In this document: positions 50,867 through 57,157 of the stretch, piece by piece
Layout of the letters: the number at the start of each line of letters is the position of its first letter
Position numbering within the stretch: the first letter of the stretch is position 1
IMG/VR virus record: IMGVR_UViG_3300042516_005475
Span: 1 to 64,000 of that record
From: a virus
Direction: 5' to 3' (one strand)
Length of the DNA: 64,000 bases
The notes under the pieces: generated by a model
Databases searched by the model: none
Seen by the model: the letters and a program-made list of their open reading frames with translations, nothing else
Told to the model about the DNA's origin: nothing
Position numbers and translations under genes: made by a program

Positions 50867-51648
50867 TTATAACCACCGTATACATCATCGGTATTACCAT
50901 AGGCTCCGTAATCGAAGATATCGTTAGATACTTCGTTAGTAGTCTGTTCAAATGGGTTCATATTACCATCGATTAGAACATCGTTTCCAGTAAACGTACC
51001 AGTAAATGTATCATCAATAACTTGATTAGATGCACCTTCTCTAGGTGAGTTAGTCTCGTAAGTAAAGTCAAAGCGCTTGGCTTTTACCATCCATAAGTAG
51101 TGACCCATCAACGGATTAATACGAGCTACATCTTCATCAAGACGTTGAGTGAGCTGGAATATTCTTCCAGTTCTGCCATTAATTCTATCGCTACCGTATT
51201 CGTTTAATTCAATTAAATCTCCAGCCTTAGGCTCTGGAATACCAGAAGAGTAATACGCTGAAACAGCAGATAAGGCAGTACCAAAAGCGCTAATAGTTAC
51301 AATAGCAGTTAAGTCGTCATCTGAGATTAAACCGAACTTACTCAATAATGGAGAGGCATCATTTACTTCAATATACATGACGAAGTAATAAGGTAAAGAG
51401 TAACCATCGAGAGGAGCCTCTCCGTAAAGATTATCAGCATTTTCAAGATTAGTACCGTTGATATAGTAGTTAACCCTTTGACCGTACATTGTAATCATCT
51501 CAGTATAATAGTTCTGAGTTATTTCTCTTTCCCCTTGATTAGTTCCTTTATCAAGTACACGATATACCTCACCACAACTCAAAAACATATTGTCTAAGAG
51601 ATTGCAGTCAGATATTACTGTAAACATTGATGCTGTATCTATGGCCAT
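50863..51648 (-). CDS. 14: Neck protein, gp14-like
   Basis: 261 residues. PEPKAGDLIELNEYGSDRIN followed by GRIFQLTQRLDEDVARINPL and YLWMVKAKRFDFTYE fits the pattern of gp14, which with gp13 forms the neck platform. The C-terminus is Asn/Tyr/Asp-rich. Not next to gene 13 in this genome; lies one base after a small head-type gene. Confidence 0.7.
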   Translation of the reverse strand: MAIDTASMFTVISDCNLLDNMFLSCGEVYRVLDKGTNQGEREITQNYYTEMITMYGQRVNYYINGTNLENADNLYGEAPLDGYSLPYYFVMYIEVNDASPLLSKFGLISDDDLTAIVTISAFGTALSAVSAYYSSGIPEPKAGDLIELNEYGSDRINGRTGRIFQLTQRLDEDVARINPLMGHYLWMVKAKRFDFTYETNSPREGASNQVIDDTFTGTFTGNDVLIDGNMNPFEQTTNEVSNDIFDYGAYGNTDDVYGGYN

Positions 51649-51649
51649 A

Positions 51650-51985
51650 TTACTTCTTTAAGTAGAAAGATTTTTGTTGTGGGTTATATCCAATATAAAT
51701 GCCGCTTGTACTTAACTGCTTTTCGTTTTGGCCAGGTTTAAAGTCTTTTAAATTGTATTTTTTAAGAATGTCTTGAGCAGTTAAGTTGGAAATATTTAAC
51801 ATGCCATTTCTTTGCTTCTTTAGTTTATCAACCTCAGGAGCATCATTTGGATCTTTCTTTTTGTAATTTGGGACTAAATTAGCGTGCAATCTAGAATCAG
51901 AATCTGTACCGGTTTGGATTCTAGTTTTGAGCTTGTCTTGTACTTTAACAATTTGCTCGAAAAAATATTTTTCGTATAGATTCAC
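51650..51985 (-). CDS. Basic putative internal head protein
   Basis: 111 residues from GTG at 51985, decided by a late box five bases upstream. N-terminus MNLYEKYFFEQIVKVQDKLK resembles the MNKYEKRFF start of the protein at 16681-16896, with an FFE site. The C-terminal ~50 residues (LTAQDILKKYNLKDFKPGQ, GIYIGYNP) form a small domain. No family recognised. Confidence 0.6.
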   Translation of the reverse strand: MNLYEKYFFEQIVKVQDKLKTRIQTGTDSDSRLHANLVPNYKKKDPNDAPEVDKLKKQRNGMLNISNLTAQDILKKYNLKDFKPGQNEKQLSTSGIYIGYNPQQKSFYLKK

Positions 51986-51990
51986 GTAAT

Positions 51991-51998
51991 TATTTATG
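51991..51998 (-). promoter_or_regulatory. Late promoter box
   Basis: CATAAATA on the minus strand, five bases before the GTG at 51985. Confidence 0.55.
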
Positions 51999-52016
51999 AT
52001 TTAAGTAGCAGTAAAC

Positions 52017-52047
52017 AAAAAAAAGCTGGATACTTTCGTATCCAGCT
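52017..52047 (-). terminator. Rho-independent terminator
   Basis: Minus strand: AGCTGGATAC-GAAA-GTATCCAGCT followed by a run of T; ten-base perfect stem with a stable GAAA tetraloop. Ends the transcript of the gene at 52071-52958. Confidence 0.93.
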
Positions 52048-52070
52048 AATTTAGCGTAGTTTAGCGACCG

Positions 52071-52958
52071 TTATACCTGAAATAGTTCTTGGCCTGGCTT
52101 TGTGATCTTGCTGTGAGGCTGTGGCTTACCCTTGGTGTTAGTCATAGCGTTTACAGCTGGCTGAGTGTTGTGTTGCTTTGGATCAGCCTGTACATTTGGA
52201 ATCTTACCATTGTCGGCCTTGCCAGTTGAAGCAGCATAACCTGGAGCGCTTGGCTGTGGCTTACCCTTGGTGTTAGTCATAGCGTTTACAGCTGGCTGAG
52301 TGTTGTGAACCTTTGGTTCTGGCTCACTAACAATGGCCTCTTCTGGCATATCTTGGCCACCTTCATACATTGCACCCTCGTCAGCGTCCTCGAGACCTTC
52401 TTCACCCTCATCTTCATCACCGAAATCATCTTCACCTTCAGCTGCTTCTTCGCCAGCTAGAGATGCCTTGAGATCAGAGAGAGCTGAAATAATATCTTCA
52501 ATCTTTTGAGCTAGATCACCGTGCGCACCAGCAGTAGCTCCGAGGTTTTCCATGCCATCATTGAGATCGGCATCCATTTCCATATCACCGGCGCCGTCAG
52601 CACCTAGAGTTACATCTAGATCTTCGTCACCCATGACATTTTCGAATAATTCATCAAATTTGTTTTTTTGAGATTTCATAGTGTTGCTTCTGAAATTATT
52701 TATGCTCTCCTTTAGCTTTTTTCTAGCCTTTTTAATCTTTTTCTTGCCCTTAGAGCCTTTTGATGGCTCATAGGCCTTAGCCATTACAGGGTCTTTATCG
52801 TCAACATAAGAGGCCTTTGAATTGGCTGAATAATGCGGAGCATCCTTAGGTGTTACAAGGTCTTTCTTAACCTTTGCATCACCGGTAATTTTGAATGGTT
52901 CAAGGAGTTTTTCAAATCCAGGAAATGAGTGAACTACATCTTCTGATAGATCTTTCAT
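52071..52958 (-). CDS. Head-type protein with nested internal start and duplicated segment
   Basis: 295 residues from the ATG at 52958 (MKDLSEDVVHSFPGFEKLLE). Residues ~60-90 are strongly basic (KGKKKIKKARKKLKES), after which the protein turns very acidic. At residue 94 an internal ATG (52679) begins MKSQKNKFDELFENVMGDED, a targeting-like signal with LFE, and is preceded by CATAAATA 17 bases upstream, so a 202-residue shorter product is possible. Near the C-terminus the 17-residue segment HNTQPAVNAMTNTKGKP occurs twice. No family recognised; core or internal protein likely. Confidence 0.6.
   Translation of the reverse strand: MKDLSEDVVHSFPGFEKLLEPFKITGDAKVKKDLVTPKDAPHYSANSKASYVDDKDPVMAKAYEPSKGSKGKKKIKKARKKLKESINNFRSNTMKSQKNKFDELFENVMGDEDLDVTLGADGAGDMEMDADLNDGMENLGATAGAHGDLAQKIEDIISALSDLKASLAGEEAAEGEDDFGDEDEGEEGLEDADEGAMYEGGQDMPEEAIVSEPEPKVHNTQPAVNAMTNTKGKPQPSAPGYAASTGKADNGKIPNVQADPKQHNTQPAVNAMTNTKGKPQPHSKITKPGQELFQV
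52117..52172 (-). repeat. 56-bp direct repeat, copy 1
   Basis: Identical over 56 bases to 52252-52307, 135 bases apart in the same frame; codes the repeated HNTQPAVNAMTNTKGKP segment. Confidence 0.9.
52252..52307 (-). repeat. 56-bp direct repeat, copy 2
   Basis: Second identical copy; absence of silent changes points to a recent duplication or gene conversion. Confidence 0.9.
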
Positions 52959-52979
52959 AAATAGTTTTAAATATTTATA
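52956..52979. promoter_or_regulatory. Overlapping divergent late promoters
   Basis: CATAAATA on the plus strand (52956-52963) 15 bases before the terminase ATG, and TATAAATA on the minus strand (52972-52979) 13 bases before the ATG at 52958. Each box overlaps the start of the opposing gene. Confidence 0.5.
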
Positions 52980-55741
52980 TGCCAGCCGAAGAAAATTACT
53001 ACTTAGGTAATAAAAATCTCCCCAAACCAGACACACAGTTCGATTGGACTCCGGAAATGCTCGAGCATTTGGAGAGAAGCCGTGATGATATTTTATATTT
53101 TGCCCAAACGTTCTTCTTTATTATCAACCTAGATAAAGGTAAACAGCTAATTAAACTGCATCCTTGTCAATTAAGAGTGCTAAAAACACTAGATGATGAG
53201 AGATTCGTATCTTTGCTAGCCTCCCGTCAATCTGGTAAAGCTTTAGCGCTTGATACACCTATACCTACCCCTAATGGTTGGACTACTATGGGTGATTTAA
53301 AGGCTGGGGATAAAGTTTATAGTAGTTCAGGACAACCTTGTAATGTTGTTATGGCTCATGAAATTCTTCATAATAGAAATTGTTATGAAGTTGAATTTGA
53401 TAACGGGGAAAAAATCGTTGCAGATGAAGAGCATTTATGGTTCACTCAATCAAGAACCGAACGAAGCAAAGATATTAGTGGTTCTGTAAAAAATACTAAA
53501 CAGCTTTTTGAGACGCTAACCTCCGGTAACAAAAAGAAAGAACCTAATCACAGAATACAAGTAAATGTAAATGGTGTTTGTGGAGAACACAAAGATTTAT
53601 TAATCGATCCTTATGTTCTTGGTTTATGGTTAGGTGATGGTAGTTCTAACTCCTCAGTTATTACTGTTGGTAAGAGAGACATTCACGATTTAATTGATAT
53701 ATTAAATACTCAGCACAAGCAATTTAATAAGATTATTTTAAATGAGTATAATAAAAGTGTATATAGTTTAAGATTGACTGTTGAAGATAAGGTTAAGACT
53801 AAATGTTTAAGCACCCTTTTAAATATAGCGAATTTAAAAGATAATAAACATATACCTGCAGAATATTTGTTAGCTAGCAGAGCACAGCGTTTAGAGTTAT
53901 TAAAGGGTCTTATAGATTCAGATGGTTATATTGATTCGAGAGGCAATGCTAACTTTTACAATACAAACATTGATTTGGTTAAACAGGTAAAGAAGTTAGT
54001 TGAAAGCTTAGGCTACAAGGTAACCTTTAAAACTTTTATACCAAAATTAAAAGGGGTAGAGTGTAAGGAATGTGGTGTTCTGTATTTTAAGCCTATAGAA
54101 TATGTTTGTAAACTAGCGTTTAAAAAAAATAGAATAAAAATTAAAGAGGATATTAATGATTCTAAGCTTAGAAATCAGTGGCATTACATAAAAAATATTA
54201 AATCTATTGACTCTGTTCCAGTAAGATGTATAACAGTCGATAGTGTTGATAGTTTATACTTGTGTGGAAATCAGTATATACCCACTCATAACACGACTCT
54301 AATGACAATCTATGCTCTTTGGATTGCATGCTTCAACAAGGATAAGAGGGTACTTGTTGTAGCAAACAAAGAGAAGACAGCGATTAACATCTTTCGTCGT
54401 ATCCGCACAGCCTATGAGATGTTACCGAACTACTTAAAACCGGGTGTTAAAGAGTATGGTAAAACATCTATAACCCTAGAAAATGATTCATCAATTGGTA
54501 TTTCGACTACAAGTTCAGATGCTGGTCGTGGTGATTCCGTAAACGTTCTAATCCTGGATGAGTTAGCATTCATTCCAAATAACATTGTTGATAAGTTCTG
54601 GAAATCAGTATACCCAATTATTTCTTCATCCAAACAATCTAAGATCTTCGTTGCTTCTACTCCTAATGGTACGAAGAATTTATTCTATGATTTGTATTCT
54701 GGAGCCATGGAGGGTAAGAACGGTTGGGCAGCAGAGCGCATTGATTGGTGGGAAATACCTGGTAGAGATGAAGTTTGGAAGCAAAATACAATCAGAGAGA
54801 TTGGTAGTGAAGAAACTTTCAATCAAGAGTTCGGCAACGAATTTATTGAAGTTGGAGAGAGTACTCTTTCAGACAAATTATACGAATTTCTTAAATCAAA
54901 TGTAGCTCCACCTTTGCATATATTCGATGACGGAGCATATAAGATGTGGGAGAATCCAAACAAGGCTAGCCTGTATGTTATAGGTGTAGATGTCGCTGAG
55001 GGTGTAGGTCAGAATGCTAGCTCAATAGAAGTATTTGACATTACAGATTTAGGAAACATTAGACAAGTAGCAGAGTATTGCAACAATAATATCAATCCCT
55101 ACACGTTCACTCAAAAGATCAATCAGATATGTAAGCATTGGGGTTCTCCTCCGGTTTTGATTGAGCGTAATAATCATGGTGGTGGTGTTTGTGATAACCT
55201 TAAAAACGAATACAACTACACGAAGATTGTAACCTATACCGTAAAAGCTGGCAAGCTACATTTTGACAGACCTGGTATTCATTCTCATACAAACACCAAG
55301 TACAAGTGTATGACCAATATGAGATATTGGTTGAATGAAACAATGAGAGTTAAGATTAAATCTGTTGATTTGCTCAACGAATTAAAGAGCTTCACCCGTA
55401 ACAAGAACGGTACTTGGAGTGCTAGATCTGGTGAGTTAGATGACAGAGTAATGGGTATGGCTTGGGCCTTAATTATTCTAGACAGAGAAGTTTGTGAGAA
55501 GTATTTTGAAGTTTTAGAGTTCGATAAGAATCAAAAACCATTCAAAATTAGGAGATTAAGCTATTCTCAACCAGGAGAGTTTGTTGATGATTTTGGCATA
55601 TTAACTAATAGAAAGATTGCTCAAAATGATGGAGAAGAAGACTTTAACGAAATGCCTTCTTTCTTTACTAACTTTGGTAATGAGCCAGAAAATCCAGAAA
55701 TGGATGATTTAATTTCACAAGGATGGGAGCGTTGGGGATAA
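52979..55741 (+). CDS. 17: Large terminase, gp17-like, interrupted by an intein
   Basis: 920-residue precursor; 569 residues after splicing (T4: 610). Extein motifs: HPCQLRVLKTL, Walker A SRQSGK|TT rejoined across the intein, Walker B NVLILDELAFI, coupling VASTPNG, and nuclease acids VIGVDVAEG and DDRVMGMAWAL. It is the ATP-driven packaging motor and headful nuclease. The intein (residues 88-438) splits the Walker A Lys-Thr bond, so the motor should be inactive until splicing. Shares a divergent late promoter with the head-type gene upstream. Confidence 0.95.
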   Translation: MPAEENYYLGNKNLPKPDTQFDWTPEMLEHLERSRDDILYFAQTFFFIINLDKGKQLIKLHPCQLRVLKTLDDERFVSLLASRQSGKALALDTPIPTPNGWTTMGDLKAGDKVYSSSGQPCNVVMAHEILHNRNCYEVEFDNGEKIVADEEHLWFTQSRTERSKDISGSVKNTKQLFETLTSGNKKKEPNHRIQVNVNGVCGEHKDLLIDPYVLGLWLGDGSSNSSVITVGKRDIHDLIDILNTQHKQFNKIILNEYNKSVYSLRLTVEDKVKTKCLSTLLNIANLKDNKHIPAEYLLASRAQRLELLKGLIDSDGYIDSRGNANFYNTNIDLVKQVKKLVESLGYKVTFKTFIPKLKGVECKECGVLYFKPIEYVCKLAFKKNRIKIKEDINDSKLRNQWHYIKNIKSIDSVPVRCITVDSVDSLYLCGNQYIPTHNTTLMTIYALWIACFNKDKRVLVVANKEKTAINIFRRIRTAYEMLPNYLKPGVKEYGKTSITLENDSSIGISTTSSDAGRGDSVNVLILDELAFIPNNIVDKFWKSVYPIISSSKQSKIFVASTPNGTKNLFYDLYSGAMEGKNGWAAERIDWWEIPGRDEVWKQNTIREIGSEETFNQEFGNEFIEVGESTLSDKLYEFLKSNVAPPLHIFDDGAYKMWENPNKASLYVIGVDVAEGVGQNASSIEVFDITDLGNIRQVAEYCNNNINPYTFTQKINQICKHWGSPPVLIERNNHGGGVCDNLKNEYNYTKIVTYTVKAGKLHFDRPGIHSHTNTKYKCMTNMRYWLNETMRVKIKSVDLLNELKSFTRNKNGTWSARSGELDDRVMGMAWALIILDREVCEKYFEVLEFDKNQKPFKIRRLSYSQPGEFVDDFGILTNRKIAQNDGEEDFNEMPSFFTNFGNEPENPEMDDLISQGWERWG
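53240..54292 (+). mobile_element. Class 3-type intein with LAGLIDADG homing endonuclease
   Basis: 351 codons. Starts with Ala (ALALDTPIPTPNGWTTMGDL) instead of Cys/Ser and ends IPTHN before Thr+1. Block B ADEEHLWFTQ gives the Trp, VPVRCITVD the block F Cys, and PTHN the Thr: the W-C-T set of class 3 inteins, which splice through the internal Cys. Two endonuclease motifs, LGLWLGDGSS and LLKGLIDSDGYI, are intact. A CxxC (CKECG) lies between the endonuclease and the C-terminal splicing blocks. The DNA is visibly richer in TTA/AAT codons than the flanking extein, consistent with separate origin. Confidence 0.92.
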
Positions 55742-55744
55742 ATA
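55737..55744 (+). promoter_or_regulatory. Late promoter box
   Basis: GATAAATA overlapping the terminase stop codon, five bases before the ATG at 55750. Confidence 0.5.
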
Positions 55745-55749
55745 TTAAC

Positions 55750-56058
55750 ATGAAGTACGACATACTTGTACAACAATTATTAACAGAAGCTAAAAAGGGA
55801 CCATCTTTGTCTATTAAACGTGGAGAGAAATTACCAGTTAGCAAAGGAGCAGGTTTAACTGCTAAGGGTAGAGCCAAGTATAATAGAGCCACAGGCAGTA
55901 AATTAAAGGCTCCTGTAACTGGTAAAGTAAAGAAAGGTTCTAAAGCATCTAAGAGACGCAAGAGTTTCTGTTCAAGATCCAAGGCCTGGATACCATCTGG
56001 TGGTTGCGCAGGTAAGGATACAAGAGGTTGTGCAGCTCGTAGAAGATGGAAATGCTAA
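55750..56058 (+). CDS. Basic Cys-containing putative internal head protein (DUF6321-like)
   Basis: 102 residues from the ATG at 55750. N-terminus MKYDILVQQLLTEAKKGPSL has an LTE|A site. The rest, with KGAGLTAKGRAKYNRATGSK, then RRKSFCSRSKAW and a C-terminal CAARRRWKC, is strongly basic and resembles a small phage domain I know as DUF6321. First of three head-to-tail small basic genes. Confidence 0.65.
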   Translation: MKYDILVQQLLTEAKKGPSLSIKRGEKLPVSKGAGLTAKGRAKYNRATGSKLKAPVTGKVKKGSKASKRRKSFCSRSKAWIPSGGCAGKDTRGCAARRRWKC

Positions 56059-56059
56059 T

Positions 56060-56212
56060 ATGAAATTCGACGATATTATAAATCAAATATTATCCGAAAA
56101 ACAAGATAGATGTTATCACCGAGCTGTCCAGGCTTACGGTAAAAAGACGTCTGCTTATAGATCAGCAGCAATGGTAAAGTGTAGAAAAGGTAAAATTTGG
56201 AAGAAGAAATGA
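56060..56212 (+). CDS. 50-aa basic putative internal head protein
   Basis: MKFDDIINQILSEKQDRCYH: targeting-like start with LSE|K. Remainder basic (SAAMVKCRKGKIWKKK). One base after the previous stop and four-base overlap with the next gene. Confidence 0.6.
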   Translation: MKFDDIINQILSEKQDRCYHRAVQAYGKKTSAYRSAAMVKCRKGKIWKKK

Positions 56213-56475
56213 AAAACTTTATTTCATTTAAAGCCTTTTTTGAAGCTTCAGATAATTTGCATCAATGGTTTAAACGCAAGGCAAAAGACCCAAAAACAGG
56301 TAAAACCTTTCATGGTTGGGTAAATTGTAAAACTGGCGGGCCTTGTGGTAGAAAATCAAAGAGCTCAGGAGGTAGTTATCCTGCTTGTAGACCTACAAAA
56401 GCTGCTTGTAATTCTATAAAAGGGAGCATGTATAAAAAGAAAGGTTCTAAGCGAGTTAATTGGAAAAAGAAATAA
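56209..56475 (+). CDS. 88-aa basic Cys-rich putative internal head protein
   Basis: MKNFISFKAFFEASDNLHQW: targeting-like start with FFE|A. Then DPKTGKTFHGWVNCKTGGPC and ACRPTKAACNSIKG, with four Cys, and a Lys/Arg tail KRVNWKKK. Similar small Lys/Cys/Gly-rich proteins occur in several large phages; function unknown. Confidence 0.65.
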   Translation: MKNFISFKAFFEASDNLHQWFKRKAKDPKTGKTFHGWVNCKTGGPCGRKSKSSGGSYPACRPTKAACNSIKGSMYKKKGSKRVNWKKK

Positions 56476-56478
56476 AGT

Positions 56479-57120
56479 ATGAGCTATAAAGACATTACAG
56501 ACAAACATAATTATCTTAACCAGGCTGTTCTTAATAAAGCAAGAGTAGACAAGTTTTTGCTTATTATTACTATGCCTGAAGCCTTGCGTAAAATTGATGT
56601 AAGGTATGGTAATGAAACACCATCAAAAATTATTTCTGATAAGCTACAGATGTCTGTTTGGGGTAATGTTGTACCAGCTATTAGTGTACCATCTATTGCT
56701 GTGCCTTATCAAGGGCAAGTACCAAAGGTATCTTCTTTTTCTAGACCAGCCTATGACCCTGTTACAGTTAATTTTAATGTTGATAGCGAATTTTATAATT
56801 ACTATGTAATTTGGAAATGGTTAGCCTTATTAAATGATCCAAAGACATCTGTTTTTGATGCAGCTAATAATTCAGGATTAGTAGATGCTGGTACCAATAG
56901 ATTGATTAACCCAAATGCTCCAGGATATATTCCAAAATATGCTTCTCAGATATCCTTGCAGCCATTAAATGAGTATAATCAGGTATTAGGGGAGTTTGTA
57001 TTTTCTCAGTGTTTTGCTACTTCGTTGAACGGTATAAATTTTAATTATCAAGGCAGTGAAGAAATCTCTTCTAGTTTTACTTTTGAATTTAGTCAATTAA
57101 CTTTTACTATTATTCCTTAG
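56479..57120 (+). CDS. Tail tube-fold protein (gp19/gp54-type)
   Basis: 213 residues. VPSIAVPYQGQVPKVSSFSR, VTVNFNVDSEFYNYYVIWKW, and a C-terminal FTFEFSQLTFTIIP follow the strand pattern of tail-tube-fold proteins (T4 gp19, gp48, gp54). It precedes the sheath gene, while the clearer gp19 follows it, so this may be a tube-end or baseplate tube adaptor. Exact counterpart unsure. Confidence 0.65.
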   Translation: MSYKDITDKHNYLNQAVLNKARVDKFLLIITMPEALRKIDVRYGNETPSKIISDKLQMSVWGNVVPAISVPSIAVPYQGQVPKVSSFSRPAYDPVTVNFNVDSEFYNYYVIWKWLALLNDPKTSVFDAANNSGLVDAGTNRLINPNAPGYIPKYASQISLQPLNEYNQVLGEFVFSQCFATSLNGINFNYQGSEEISSSFTFEFSQLTFTIIP

Positions 57121-57139
57121 AAAACTTTCATTGCCGAAA

Positions 57140-57147
57140 CATAAATA
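57140..57147 (+). promoter_or_regulatory. Late promoter box of the sheath gene
   Basis: CATAAATA, ten bases before the ATG at 57158. Confidence 0.5.
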
Positions 57148-57157
57148 ATTAAAACAT

